A DNA stretch of 64,000 nucleotides from Candidatus Polarisedimenticolaceae bacterium (GCA_036275915.1 DASUCV010000018.1:1-64000), one strand, 5' to 3'. Numbered from the stretch's first letter, positions 37,189-46,811 are shown. The notes: a model not told the origin generated them from the letters alone. A program made the numbers and translations.

Positions 37189-37459
37189 ATGAACGGCTGG
37201 CATGTCTACATCCTGCGCTGTCGCGATGGAACGCTGTACACGGGCATCACGATATTTCGAGGCGGCTGGATGAACATCAGACCGGGGTCGGCGCGCGAAG
37301 TACACCTGCAGCCGGTTACCCGTCACCCTCGTCTACCACGAGCGTCAGCCCAATCGCTCCAGCGCGCTCAGGCGCGAGGCGGCGCTGCGACGGATGGGAC
37401 GTGCGGCCAAGCTCGCGCTGATCACCCATTCGGCTCCGCTTCAGCCGCTACCTCCTTGA
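37189..37459 (+). pseudogene. GIY-YIG nuclease, frameshifted copy
   Basis: The N terminus reads MNGWHVYILRCRDGTLYTGI, as in the intact copies at 49128 and 62394. Sequence around 37250-37290 has indels, after which another frame continues with TLVYHERQPNRSSALRREA and RMGRAAKLALI to a TGA at 37457. The catalytic domain is therefore split. It is part of a block duplicated at 48.7-49.5 kb. Confidence 0.85.
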
Positions 37460-37533
37460 ACCGCGCGAAGTCTACGGCGAGCGCCGAGCGGCGCATTGCT
37501 TCCCGTTGAACTTTGCAACATCGGGGTTGTTAG

Positions 37534-37815
37534 CGGGGAAAACCGAAACAGGCTGTTGAGTCTATCCAGAAGGCGATCGAGATCGAAGCTCGCAACGCGA
37601 CGTACTACAACAACCTTGGGAATGCGTTCCTATTGCAGCGCGACGCCGATCACGCCATCGAATGCTACCGCAAGGCAATTCAGATCGACGAGGCATATGC
37701 GATGGCCTATAGGAATCTTGCAAGGGCGCTGAGAGAGAAGGGACTGCCAATCGAATCTGGCGACGCCGATCAGAGAGCCTGGGAGCTCGACTCCAAACAG
37801 AAAAACGGGAAGTAG
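37534..37815 (+). pseudogene. TPR-repeat gene fragment (5' truncated)
   Basis: An open frame after a TAG at 37531 encodes about 93 residues with two tetratricopeptide repeats (YNNLGNAFLLQRDADHAIEC, AYRNLARALREKGL). It begins inside a repeat without a plausible start codon or ribosome site. It sits between the GIY-YIG remnant and the downstream repeat, where the second copy of the block has nothing, so it looks like an inserted gene tail. Confidence 0.7.
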
Positions 37816-37844
37816 TAGCGGTGCTAGCTAATCGCGCCGTCTGC

Positions 37845-37995
37845 AGAGGGCCCAACCTCCTCGCTCGCACCGAATTGGGGGAAAGCACGAGAGTGGTGGG
37901 CTGGGCGCTCGCCGGCCAGGAACTACGCCGAGGCGGTCGTCGAGTCCACCGGTCGCGGTGAGTTGGGTTGCGGGGCCGCAACATTCACGCTGACC
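37845..37995. repeat. Intergenic repeat downstream of the mgtC/GIY-YIG block, copy 1
   Basis: About 150 bases similar to 49383-49532. The first part has GCCCAACCTCCTCGCTCGCA and ends GGGCTGGGCGCTC, an imperfect inverted repeat able to fold. The second part shares GAGTTGGGTTGC. No coding content is seen. Confidence 0.75.
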
Positions 37996-38308
37996 GGTGA
38001 GAGTCGAGGCCCAGTCTCGCGTCGTCCCATCGCAGCCCCCCTCGACGCTCACGATCAAGACCCAAGAATTCACTTGAACTCGAATCGCATGGGAGTACCC
38101 TCTCGCGCAACAAGAGCCGGGGATTAGATTCTGCGGACGAGGCTCAGCAAACGACGGACTCCGCTCTATCTGGGCGTCGGTTCTTGTGCGCGTCGTTTCG
38201 TAAGGTAACGCGGCGCATAGCAGGCGGGAACCGCATGCACGGGTGAGTGTCAGGTAACTCAGGCGATCAGTTCCGTTCCATCCTGGGACGCGAGGAAGGG
38301 GGCTCTAC
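37996..38308. other. Gene-free stretch before the exosortase cassette
   Basis: No coding sequence is supported. It probably holds the promoter of the sorting substrate gene at 38309. A clear -35/-10 pair is not seen. Confidence 0.35.
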
Positions 38309-39523
38309 ATGTATTCATCATCGCTCACGCGGGGGGGTCTTCTTGCGGCGGGTATCTTCTTCGCCCTTGCGTTCTTTCAGCCCGATACTCGCGCGCAACA
38401 ACTCATGTGCAAGGACCAGGCTTGCCCAACGCTTTGCAAGCCTCCATTCGCTTACCTCGTGTCTCTACCGGTCACGAGCTCGATCACGAACGAAACACAA
38501 CTGTTCGCGAGCATTCCGCACGCGCTCTACGTGGAGAAGCTCATCGAGTCCGAGGATCACTTCTGGCGGTGGAGCGGCAGCGGATCCTGCGAAGTGTGGG
38601 ACGCGATCAAGGGGGGCAATCTCGTTCGAACTGATAAGGAGCCGAGCGCTACGACGTGTTTCAATGTGAACCCAGGCGAAGGATTCGCGGTCGTTGTGGA
38701 CCAGGCGGCGGAGTATACGATCCTCGGAACAGACGGTTCGACCGTCCTCAGCCTGGACGCCGTCGGTCTGAATAGCCTTTCCGGCTCAAATCTTGTGTCG
38801 CTCCCGTTCTGCACGAACGTTTCAACCGCGAGTCAACTGTTGAACAGTATCGGGTTCGCGAACACCGCCGCCGTGGAGCGGTACATCTGTGCGACTGACA
38901 CCTTCCAAGCCTACACTGGGAGGAAGGCTTCATCGCCCGATTTTGCGTTGTCTCCAGGCGAGGGCTACCTCGTCAAGATGAACACGACGACGAACTACAC
39001 CACGCAGAAGACGAGCTGCACTCTTCCGCTGTGTACCTCTGGATTAGCGACGTACGGAGTCAGCGGTTCCGCGAATACTGCTACGTTCGCGTTCAAGATC
39101 GACAACGGGCTCGGCGAGACGACCTGCTTCAACAATTGTGTTGCGTTCACGACAGCAGGGGAAAACTCCGACGCGATCGCGGACGACTTCGCAAACGCGA
39201 TCAACAGTGCTTGCGGAGCCGTGGCAACCGCATCCCATCCGGTCAACACGTCGACGTTTTCGATCGTGTTCAATCAAGTCTCGCCCCACCACCTCTGGGT
39301 GGGAAGCGGTGCCGGTGATCCGCCGGGATGCGCGAACGCTTGTTCGATCGCGAATTGCGACGTCTTTGCCAGCGGCTCGGCCGGCTGCACATTCAACCCG
39401 ACGATTACTTTGCTCAGCGGTGCGTCGACGGCGACCCCCTTGCTCGGAACGTCGGGACTGATCGGGCTCGGTATGTTGGTCGTAGCTACGGGCGCGTTCA
39501 TGCTGCACCGTCGCATGGCTTAG
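38309..39523 (+). CDS. Exported protein with variant IPTL-type C-terminal sorting signal
   Basis: A 404-residue protein. The signal peptide is residues 1-29. The mature part has many Cys and Thr/Ser and two similar halves (NLVSLPFCTN; PGEGFAVVVD and PGEGYLVKM). The C terminus is tripartite: TPLLGTSGLIGLG, a hydrophobic helix (MLVVATGAFML) and HRRMA. This aligns to the IPTLxxWG-CTERM signal with Pro, Leu, Gly and Leu-Ile kept but the Trp replaced by Ser. The exosortase gene follows directly, so this is its likely dedicated substrate, cut and anchored at the membrane. Confidence 0.8.
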   Translation: MYSSSLTRGGLLAAGIFFALAFFQPDTRAQQLMCKDQACPTLCKPPFAYLVSLPVTSSITNETQLFASIPHALYVEKLIESEDHFWRWSGSGSCEVWDAIKGGNLVRTDKEPSATTCFNVNPGEGFAVVVDQAAEYTILGTDGSTVLSLDAVGLNSLSGSNLVSLPFCTNVSTASQLLNSIGFANTAAVERYICATDTFQAYTGRKASSPDFALSPGEGYLVKMNTTTNYTTQKTSCTLPLCTSGLATYGVSGSANTATFAFKIDNGLGETTCFNNCVAFTTAGENSDAIADDFANAINSACGAVATASHPVNTSTFSIVFNQVSPHHLWVGSGAGDPPGCANACSIANCDVFASGSAGCTFNPTITLLSGASTATPLLGTSGLIGLGMLVVATGAFMLHRRMA

Positions 39524-39553
39524 AGGACGACCTCGGTCGACCTGGAGCGATCG

Positions 39554-40120
39554 ATGGGACGAGGGGCTGCAGCGAGGCAATCGGGGCATGTGACTCGCGC
39601 GGCCGGATCGTCGTCAATGCACCGGCCGAGCGATGGCGTCATTCGCTTTTGTGCGACGTTTGCGGGACTTCAGGTGGTCGCGCAAGCAGGTTATTACGGC
39701 TTCTTCTTGAAGAGCCGTCTCTTCCCAGCATATCTACATCTTCTTGCGGAGTCCGCGGCCATACTGCTGCGGCTCGTGGGACGGACTGTGACGTGTGAGT
39801 TCGACACGCTTCACGGTGGGTTCGAGATGTCGATCCGCACCGGCTGCGACGGCATCCAGGCCATCGCGATATTGGCAACGGCAGTCCTCGCGTTTCCATC
39901 TTCGTGGAGGCGACGCGCGCAAGGGATTCTCGCCGGCGTGATCCTGCTTCTGGGCATCAACATTCTCCGCATCGCGACACTCTTCGTCGTCGGGACCGAC
40001 TGGCCGCAGCACTTCCAGTCCTTCCACGTCGAGGTTTGGCCCGCGCTGCTCATTCTCTGCACGGCGCTGCTATGGGTCGCCTGGGCTTCGACGCTTGCCG
40101 CACCGCGACGGCTGGCGTAG
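39554..40120 (+). CDS. Exosortase/archaeosortase-family transpeptidase (XrtH-like)
   Basis: An integral membrane Cys peptidase of 188 residues. The active-site triad of exosortases is visible: Cys in RTGCDGIQAIAIL, Arg in GINILRIATL and His in FQSFHVEVWP. Small size and neighbours suit exosortase H. ATG 39554 has GGAG at 6 bases; an in-frame ATG at 39617 would drop a hydrophilic head of 21 residues. It lies between its probable target and a partner membrane protein, with 2 bases to the latter. Confidence 0.85.
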   Translation: MGRGAAARQSGHVTRAAGSSSMHRPSDGVIRFCATFAGLQVVAQAGYYGFFLKSRLFPAYLHLLAESAAILLRLVGRTVTCEFDTLHGGFEMSIRTGCDGIQAIAILATAVLAFPSSWRRRAQGILAGVILLLGINILRIATLFVVGTDWPQHFQSFHVEVWPALLILCTALLWVAWASTLAAPRRLA

Positions 40121-40122
40121 CC

Positions 40123-40809
40123 GTGTCGTCGCGCCACCCGGTCCTGCGGTTGTTGGTCGTGACGGTCGCGACGTTTGCGACTCTCATGCTCGTGAGACCT
40201 GCATCGTTCTATCCAGCCGTCTACCGCGTGATTGGCGAGCGGCTCTTCGGTAATTTCGGAGGGGACCGCGTGACCCACTTCGAGCCGATCCCAGGAGATG
40301 ACGGCCTTCACGACACGCGAATCGCCATCGGTCTTCGCGACGGCGGAGGGGTCGTGGTCGCCTCTAGACTTCCGGTCAATAGCGTTCGCGAAGGGTATGT
40401 CCCAATTGCCGTCGTCCTGGCCCTGTGTGCGGGGTTGTGCTCCGTCCGGCGGCCGACAGTGTGGTCTGTGCTGCGCGCGGTCGCAGCGACCGAGACGTTC
40501 GTCCTTCTGCGCGTTGCGATCGCGCTGGTCTGCGGGTTTTCTCGCGTCGGCATCGGCGATCACCACCTACTTCAAATCGCCCCGTGGGTTCGCGTGCTCG
40601 TGGACTTCGCGAACGATCTCCTCGGAACCGACATTCACGGAACTTACGTCATCCCCGCTGTCATCTGGGCACTGACGTGCCTCCGGACTTCCGGGCTTCT
40701 GGCGGATCTCGCCGCGAATCAAGAGCCTCCGAGAGGCCTCGATTGGCAATCGGGCGCGTGGGTACCGCGCCGCACGCGCCGTGGGCTGGTCCGTGGTTCC
40801 AACAGGTGA
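40123..40809 (+). CDS. Exosortase-associated membrane protein
   Basis: A 228-residue protein from GTG 40123, 2 bases after the exosortase stop. It has an N-terminal helix (VLRLLVVTVATFATLMLV), a periplasmic loop of about 80 residues and about three more helices (VPIAVVLALCAGL). Exosortase H loci often carry a partner membrane protein in this position; I assign it by context. The 3' end is hydrophilic and Arg-rich. Confidence 0.65.
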   Translation: MSSRHPVLRLLVVTVATFATLMLVRPASFYPAVYRVIGERLFGNFGGDRVTHFEPIPGDDGLHDTRIAIGLRDGGGVVVASRLPVNSVREGYVPIAVVLALCAGLCSVRRPTVWSVLRAVAATETFVLLRVAIALVCGFSRVGIGDHHLLQIAPWVRVLVDFANDLLGTDIHGTYVIPAVIWALTCLRTSGLLADLAANQEPPRGLDWQSGAWVPRRTRRGLVRGSNR

Positions 40810-40886
40810 GGGTCTTCCCGAGTAGCCGTCGCACTTGAAACGTCGGCGTATGCGACGCGCGAGCGTGCGACTCGCGAGTGCGCGCC

Positions 40887-40925
40887 GCATGTCCTCGTTG
40901 AGCACTAAGACGATATGTCGAGCAT
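40887..40925. repeat. Degenerate copy of the 92-bp repeat core
   Basis: CGCATGTCCTCGTTGAGC and TAAGACGATATGTCG match the hairpin core of the repeats at 50516 and 53749; the rest is not conserved. Confidence 0.4.
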
Positions 40926-41019
40926 CCCCGTTGTGAGCTCCAGACGAGGAACTCTTGGGCACTTGGTGTAAGAAACCAGCTCAGCGACCGACTACCTCAG
41001 ATGGAGGACACGGGAATCA

Positions 41020-41553
41020 ATGCCTCAGCTCGCCACCACCCGGGACGCGCTCTACGAGGAAGCATCGGCCGCCCACGGCGCTGCGATTCATCGCCTCGCC
41101 CGCTCGTATGAGCTCGATCCGGACAAGCAACGCGACCTGCTCCAGGAGATCCACATCGCGATCTGGCACAGCCTCGCGGGGTTCGAGTCACAGTGCTCTC
41201 TCCGGACGTGGGTTTACCGCGTCGCGCACAACGTGGCGGCGTCGCACGTCGTCCGGCACACCCGGATGCGGTTGTCGCGATTCGTAACGCTCGAAGAGGC
41301 TGCAACGCTCGCCGACCGCACCGACAATCAGGAGGCGCTTGAGCGAAGCGATGCCGTCGAGCAGATCCACGCCCTTATCCGCGAACTGGAGCCGATCGAG
41401 CGGCAGGTGATCTTGCTCTATCTGGAGGGAGAGGATGCGGCGTCGATCGGCGTGATCACGGGCATTTCAGCGGGAAACGTGGCGACCCGCATTCATCGGA
41501 TCAAGAAGATCCTGGCAAGCCGGTTCCAACACGGAGAACGCGATGGCCAATAG
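41020..41553 (+). CDS. ECF-type RNA polymerase sigma factor
   Basis: A 177-residue sigma-70 family protein. Region 2 is seen as DKQRDLLQEIHIAIWHSLAG followed by TWVYRVAHNVAASHV, and region 4 as LEPIERQVILLYLEGEDAAS with ISAGNVATRIHRIKKIL. Both DNA-binding regions look intact. The next gene overlaps by 11 bases and encodes a membrane protein that may be its antagonist; a serine hydrolase follows. Confidence 0.92.
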   Translation: MPQLATTRDALYEEASAAHGAAIHRLARSYELDPDKQRDLLQEIHIAIWHSLAGFESQCSLRTWVYRVAHNVAASHVVRHTRMRLSRFVTLEEAATLADRTDNQEALERSDAVEQIHALIRELEPIERQVILLYLEGEDAASIGVITGISAGNVATRIHRIKKILASRFQHGERDGQ

Positions 41554-42139
41554 CAACGAGCGAGACAGGATCCAGAACCTCTGGCAGCAGCAAAGCAGCG
41601 AATCCTTCCGCATGTCCCCGGAAGAGATCCGCCGGAGAGTGAAAGGGATGGAAAAGAACCTTCGCGTGAAAACCTGCGTCGGGATAGCGGCCTGCGCGCT
41701 CGTCGTGGTCGGCGCTATCTGGTGGCTGACAATCTTCGAGGATCGCTTGCAGCAAGTCGGATCGCTGCTCACGATCGCAGGCGTCGCCTATCTGGCGTGG
41801 CAACTGAGGAGGGCGACCAGCTCGGCCGGCTTCGACCTTGCGCATGCCGCGGCCAGCGGTGGTATGGAATCAACCGCCTTTTACCGCGCCGCGCTGGATC
41901 GCATGCGCGACTTCCATCGCGGCGGAGGATTCTGGTTGCGACTGGCGATCTTCGTCCCGGGTCCGGTGATGTTCATGGTCGGGTTCGCGCACGCGCACCC
42001 CGAAGTCGGCAAGACGATCCGCATCGAAGGGCTCGTGATGGTCGCGCTCCTCATAGCCGCAATTCCGTTGAACCTCTGGCTCGGCAGCCGCTACGCGCGA
42101 CGAATCGCGGAGCTCGACCAACTCCGGAAGGAGGCCTAG
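41543..42139 (+). CDS. Two- to four-helix membrane protein, probable anti-sigma partner
   Basis: A 198-residue protein whose start overlaps the sigma gene. A cytoplasmic head (NLWQQQSSESFRMSPEEIRR) precedes a helix pair (about 45-85) and another pair near the C terminus. No zinc motif. The plan is common for membrane proteins encoded with ECF sigma factors in Acidobacteria. Function is inferred from overlap and topology. Confidence 0.65.
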   Translation: MANSNERDRIQNLWQQQSSESFRMSPEEIRRRVKGMEKNLRVKTCVGIAACALVVVGAIWWLTIFEDRLQQVGSLLTIAGVAYLAWQLRRATSSAGFDLAHAAASGGMESTAFYRAALDRMRDFHRGGGFWLRLAIFVPGPVMFMVGFAHAHPEVGKTIRIEGLVMVALLIAAIPLNLWLGSRYARRIAELDQLRKEA

Positions 42140-43543
42140 ATGAAACGAGTCGCGTGTTCCTTCCTGAGTGTGGTCACCCTCCTCACACTCTTCGCCTTTT
42201 CAGCCATCGCACAGACGTTGCCGCCTCGCGTAGCCGGTGACGCGGAGATCCGGAAGATCCTCGCCGACCGCGTCGACGCGGAGCACCAGGGCGTCGGCAT
42301 CGTCGTCGGCGTGATCGAACCGGCCGGCCGCAGGGTGGTTGCCTACGGAACGCTCGACGCCGGCGACTCGCGGCCACTCAACGGCGACACACTGTTCGAG
42401 ATCGGTTCGACCACGAAGGTGTTCACCTCCCTTCTCCTCGCCGACATGGTGTCGAAGGGCGAGGTGGCCCTGACCGACCCGGTGTCGAACTTCCTGCCGG
42501 AAGGAGTGAAGATGCCGGAGCGCAATGGGCGGAAGATCACGCTCGTGGACCTGGCCACTCATACGTCCGGCCTGCCGCGACTGCCGTCGAACCTCGCGCC
42601 GAGGGATACTTCGAATCCCTACGCGGACTACACGGTCCGGCAGCTTTACGATTTCCTCTCTGGCTACCGCCTCTCGCGCGACGTCGGATCTCAGTACGAG
42701 TACTCGAATCTGGGTGCTGGCCTCCTCGGTCACGTTCTCGCGCTGCACGTGGGCCAGGACTACGAGACGCTCGTCCGGACGCGCATCTGCGGTCCGCTCG
42801 GCATGAAGGACACATCCGTCACCCTCTCCGATGCGATGAAGAAACGTCTCGCTGTCGGGCACGACGCGCAGAGGAAACCTGTTCCGAACTGGGACATACC
42901 GACGCTAGCTGGAGCCGGTGCTCTCCACTCCAGTGCGAACGACCTCCTGACCTTCCTCGCCGACAACCTGGGCTACCAGACGACGCCGCTCGCGCCCGCG
43001 ATGGCCATCATGCTCGCGACGCGACGGCCGACTGGCGTGTCGTCGATGGAGATCGCTCTCGGCTGGCACGTCACAAAGACCGGCGATACCGAAATTGTCT
43101 GGCACAACGGCGGCACGGGCGGCTCGCGCTCATGGATCGGCTTCGATCAAAAGAACCGGACCGGCGTCGTCATCCTCGCCAACATGTTCACGAACGCTGG
43201 AGTGGATGACATCGGCCAGCATCTGCTCGTCCCGAGCGCGCCTCTTGTGCACGCGCCAAGAGAGCACGCAATCGCGAAGGTCGATCCCGCGGTCGTTGCC
43301 CGTTATGTGGGACGCTATCAGCTCGCTCCGAACTTCATCCTGAGCATCACGCGCGAGGGGGATCAACTCTTCGCCCAAGCCACGGGACAGCCGCGATTGG
43401 AGATCTTTCCGGAAGGCCAGCAGGACTACTTCTTCAAAGCCGTGGATGCGCAGATCACCTTCGAAACGGACGCGAACAACCGGGCGACGGGGCTGGTCTT
43501 GCACCAAAGCGGGGATCACCGCGCCACTAGGATTCAAGAGTGA
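42140..43543 (+). CDS. Exported serine hydrolase, class C beta-lactamase family
   Basis: A 467-residue protein with a signal peptide (to about residue 25). The penicillin-binding fold motifs are SxxK in EIGSTTKVF, the Tyr motif YSN in YEYSNLGAGLLGHVL, and HNGGTGGSRSW in place of KTG. A small C-terminal domain (about 375-465; YVGRYQLAPNFILSITREGD) is the usual beta-barrel tail. Likely a peptidase or esterase rather than a true beta-lactamase. It begins directly after the stop of the membrane protein, so it may be under the adjacent sigma factor. Confidence 0.88.
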   Translation: MKRVACSFLSVVTLLTLFAFSAIAQTLPPRVAGDAEIRKILADRVDAEHQGVGIVVGVIEPAGRRVVAYGTLDAGDSRPLNGDTLFEIGSTTKVFTSLLLADMVSKGEVALTDPVSNFLPEGVKMPERNGRKITLVDLATHTSGLPRLPSNLAPRDTSNPYADYTVRQLYDFLSGYRLSRDVGSQYEYSNLGAGLLGHVLALHVGQDYETLVRTRICGPLGMKDTSVTLSDAMKKRLAVGHDAQRKPVPNWDIPTLAGAGALHSSANDLLTFLADNLGYQTTPLAPAMAIMLATRRPTGVSSMEIALGWHVTKTGDTEIVWHNGGTGGSRSWIGFDQKNRTGVVILANMFTNAGVDDIGQHLLVPSAPLVHAPREHAIAKVDPAVVARYVGRYQLAPNFILSITREGDQLFAQATGQPRLEIFPEGQQDYFFKAVDAQITFETDANNRATGLVLHQSGDHRATRIQE

Positions 43544-43619
43544 AACGGATCGCGGCGCGCCACGGGCTCCGCGCTGGCTGCGAGCCGAGCGCGAGGGAGA
43601 TGATCGTGTGGTCGCGATC

Positions 43620-46600
43620 TCACGGGCAGGCAGCGGCGGCTGCATCGATCGCAGGATCTCTTCCGCCGTGCTGACTCGGCGATCCGTCGTCGTAAGTTCC
43701 TGCGCCGCTGCACGAGTTGACCGCTCGCACGAGATACCACAGGCCGTCGCCGGGTGCCGGAATCGCCGTGTCCTGCGCAGCGGTCGTGGCCAGGTCGTTC
43801 CCGATACAGGCCGTCGTGCTGGACGTGAAATTTCCGAGCGAGCTTTGAAGCGTCGACAGGTTTCCCGTCACCGCGTCGTATCCCGTGGCGTCGGCTTCAC
43901 CGTTCCAGGACAAATCGGCGTTCGTCCCCGCCTTGGACACCAGCAGCGTGGGCCGACCGGAGGGCGTGGGTAGGCCGTTGTCGATCAGGCCGTCGCAGTT
44001 GTCGTCGATACCGTTGCAGACCTCGGTCGCGCCGGGGTGGACGGCGGGGTTCGTGTCATCGCAGTCGGTGTCGTTCAGCACGTAGCCGGCAGGCACGGAA
44101 CCGTCGCACGACCCGATCGCGCCCCCGGCAGCTCCATAGCCGTCGCCGTCGGCATCGCGATAAACGAGAACCCCGTTTGGGCAAGCGCAATAGAGGCCTC
44201 CGGTGGCCGTCAGACTGAGGCTGCCCGGGAAGCGTCCTCCCCAGACGATCATCTGCGCGCCGTTCCAGACCCCACTCGCGAGAGTTCTGGCGTTGGTGGT
44301 CGAGGAGCTCGCCATTGGCTGCCACGAATCGATCGAAGGGTCGTACCTGTCGCCTTCGCCGCCATAGGAGACGAGCATCTCGTGGCCTGTCCATTCGCCG
44401 ACATGATTCGCCCGCGCGGAGGGCGCGCCTGGAGCCGCGGCGGTCGGTTGCCAGGTGTCGGTCGTCGGATCGTAGCGGCCCCCCGTGTTCATCGCGAGAT
44501 CGAGTGTGCCGCCGATTCCCCCCCAGACGATCATCTGGGTGCCGGTCCATACGGCCGTGTGCTCCTCTCGGGGGTCAGGGACGCCGGTGCCGGTCGAGGT
44601 TGCGGTCCAACTGTCCGACGCCGGATCGTACCGTCCACCGTCGTTGAGGTGAGGGAAGTCCCCGCCACCCCACACGATCATCAGTGTGCCGGTCCAGATC
44701 GCGGTGTGGAACCAGCGCGCGCTTGGCACCCCCGAGCCCGTCGAAGTGGGGATCCACGAGTCGGCGACCGGATCGTAGAGCGCCCCCGTATTCAAGACTC
44801 CGCCGACGTTGGAGCCGCCCCAGACGATCATTCGCTGACCGGTCCAGACCGCAGTGTGGTAGTAACGACCAGCCGGGGCATTTGTGCCCGTAGACGTCGA
44901 TAGCCACGTGTCGGTGCCCGGGTCGTACCGTCCCCCGGTCTGCAGATAGACGCTCGAGCTGAAACCACCCCACACGATCATCCTCGTGCCAGTCCACACG
45001 GCCGTGTGGTTATGCCGAGCAGAAGGGCAGCCGTTGCCGGTGGTGGTCGGCGTCCAGGCGTCCGTTGCAGGTGTGTATCGACCTCCGGTATTGAGGGTGG
45101 TCCCGTTGGGGTCATTGCCGCCCCAGACGATCATTTCCGCACCGGTCCAGACGCCCGACGCGAAGACCCGAGCGTTGGGAACGGTGCCGCGGGAAGTCGC
45201 AGTCCAGGTGTCGGACGATGGGGAGTAGCGCCCGCCGTCGTTCGCACCGGTGCCGATGATCCCTCCCCAGACGATCATGTCGGTCCCCGTCCAGACCGCG
45301 GTGTGCCCATCACGCGCGGACGGCGTCGCCGCGCTCGTTCGGCCCGTCGACCAGGTGTTCGTGGAAGGGTTGTACCGGCCAGGTGCGTTGTCCTGGGTGA
45401 CGCCCCCCCAGACGATCATCTCCATCCCGGTCCATACCGCGGTCTGCATGTAGCGGGCCGAAGGGACGTTCGTCCCCGTTGACGTCGCGGTCCACGCGTT
45501 CGTGCTCGGGTTGTAGTTTCCGCCGCTGTTCACGGGACCGGAGGTGGCCGATCCTCCCCACACGGTCATTACCGTCCCCGTCCACACGGCGGTGTGACTG
45601 GCGCGGGCCGCCGGGACGTTCGTCCCCGTCGACGTCGCGGACCAGGTATTCGTTCCCGGCGTGTAGCGGCTCCCGGTGTTCAGGACGCCGCTTGATGTGC
45701 TGCCGCCCCAGATGATCATCACGGACCCCGTCCAGACGGCCGTGTGGTCGATCCTCGCCGACGGCACACCCGTTCCCGTCGAGGTCGCCGTCCAAGTGTC
45801 CGACGAGGCGGTGTACACACCTCCCGTACTCAGCGCGGTGCCTGAAGTGGTCTCACCGCCCCAAACGATCATCTGAGTGCCGGTCCAGACGGCGGTCTGA
45901 TTGGTACGGGCCGCCGGGCAGTTGGTGCCCGTCGAAGTGGCCGTCCAGGAATCGGTCGCCGGATTGTACCGACCACCCGTGTTCGTCGCTGTCGGCCCTC
46001 CGCCCCAGATCACCATCTCCGACCCTGTCCATACGGCCGTGTGATTGGCTCGGGCCGTCGGGCAATTGGCCCCCGTTGACGTCGCCGTCCACGTGTCGGT
46101 CGCCGGGTTGTAGCGTCCGCCGGTGTTGAACGCCGATCCGCTTCCGCCCCACACGATCATCTCCGATCCGGTCCAGACGGCCGTGTGGGAGTCGCGCGGG
46201 TCCGGAACGTCGAGGCGGGTAGGGGACCAGGTGTCCTGCGTGCACGCGGGCGCGTCGAGGATGGATGGCAGAGTGAAGGCGTCCTTCACGGGCGCAACCT
46301 GGACGGGAGATACGCCGCGTTGCCGCGCCCACCAGGCATCGAACGATGATTTCGGTGGAAGAGGATCTGCCGCGTAGGCGTTTCGCAGGAGTCTGTCCGC
46401 GAGTGTTTCTCGCGCCAGGGTTTCCGCGATCAGGAATGGGTCGTCGCCGAGCGCGTCGAACAGTTCGCGAAGGACCCGCGTGTCGCGCGAGTGAGCGGCC
46501 ATTCGGTCCAGCTCGGCCTGGAGCTGCGCGGCGGTGATCGGACGGTGCCACAGGGTTTCCAGCGCCTGGGACTTCCAAAGTGCGTCGTCGACTTTGGCGC

Positions 46601-46811
46601 GCAGCGCGGTGTCGGACATCACCTCCGACAAGCGCGGCTTCGCGCCGGGGTTGTCAGTCGGCCAGATGCGGTGGCTCCAGTAGACCTGCTCGATCGCCCG
46701 CTGAGCGGCGACACGGTCATCGATGCTGAGCTCTCGGGCGAAGGTGGACGGGCCCAATGTGATGAGCAACCCGCAGCAGGCAACCGTGGCAAACGCAATT
46801 CGAGTTCCCAT
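43620..46811 (-). CDS. Large secreted kelch-repeat protein with MopE-type motif (paralogue 2)
   Basis: A 1063-residue exported protein. The signal peptide and helical N-terminal domain ([33 protein letters not shown]) match paralogue 1 at 27.5 kb. Some sixteen kelch units follow, each with AVWTG-x-x-MIVWGG and NTGGRY. Towards the C terminus lie DADGDGYG and DCDDTNPAVHPGATEVCNG, a MopE-type metal-binding motif, then a small domain with two cysteines. Probably a surface propeller protein. The DNA repeats inside are coding repeats. Confidence 0.87.
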   Translation of the reverse strand: MGTRIAFATVACCGLLITLGPSTFARELSIDDRVAAQRAIEQVYWSHRIWPTDNPGAKPRLSEVMSDTALRAKVDDALWKSQALETLWHRPITAAQLQAELDRMAAHSRDTRVLRELFDALGDDPFLIAETLARETLADRLLRNAYAADPLPPKSSFDAWWARQRGVSPVQVAPVKDAFTLPSILDAPACTQDTWSPTRLDVPDPRDSHTAVWTGSEMIVWGGSGSAFNTGGRYNPATDTWTATSTGANCPTARANHTAVWTGSEMVIWGGGPTATNTGGRYNPATDSWTATSTGTNCPAARTNQTAVWTGTQMIVWGGETTSGTALSTGGVYTASSDTWTATSTGTGVPSARIDHTAVWTGSVMIIWGGSTSSGVLNTGSRYTPGTNTWSATSTGTNVPAARASHTAVWTGTVMTVWGGSATSGPVNSGGNYNPSTNAWTATSTGTNVPSARYMQTAVWTGMEMIVWGGVTQDNAPGRYNPSTNTWSTGRTSAATPSARDGHTAVWTGTDMIVWGGIIGTGANDGGRYSPSSDTWTATSRGTVPNARVFASGVWTGAEMIVWGGNDPNGTTLNTGGRYTPATDAWTPTTTGNGCPSARHNHTAVWTGTRMIVWGGFSSSVYLQTGGRYDPGTDTWLSTSTGTNAPAGRYYHTAVWTGQRMIVWGGSNVGGVLNTGALYDPVADSWIPTSTGSGVPSARWFHTAIWTGTLMIVWGGGDFPHLNDGGRYDPASDSWTATSTGTGVPDPREEHTAVWTGTQMIVWGGIGGTLDLAMNTGGRYDPTTDTWQPTAAAPGAPSARANHVGEWTGHEMLVSYGGEGDRYDPSIDSWQPMASSSTTNARTLASGVWNGAQMIVWGGRFPGSLSLTATGGLYCACPNGVLVYRDADGDGYGAAGGAIGSCDGSVPAGYVLNDTDCDDTNPAVHPGATEVCNGIDDNCDGLIDNGLPTPSGRPTLLVSKAGTNADLSWNGEADATGYDAVTGNLSTLQSSLGNFTSSTTACIGNDLATTAAQDTAIPAPGDGLWYLVRAVNSCSGAGTYDDGSPSQHGGRDPAIDAAAAACP

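Noticed and set aside
43700-46200. Regular DNA repetition that could suggest a CRISPR or satellite array
   Set aside because: The period follows kelch repeats in one reading frame, and units differ mostly as protein repeats do; the same holds for 28.2-30.3 kb.
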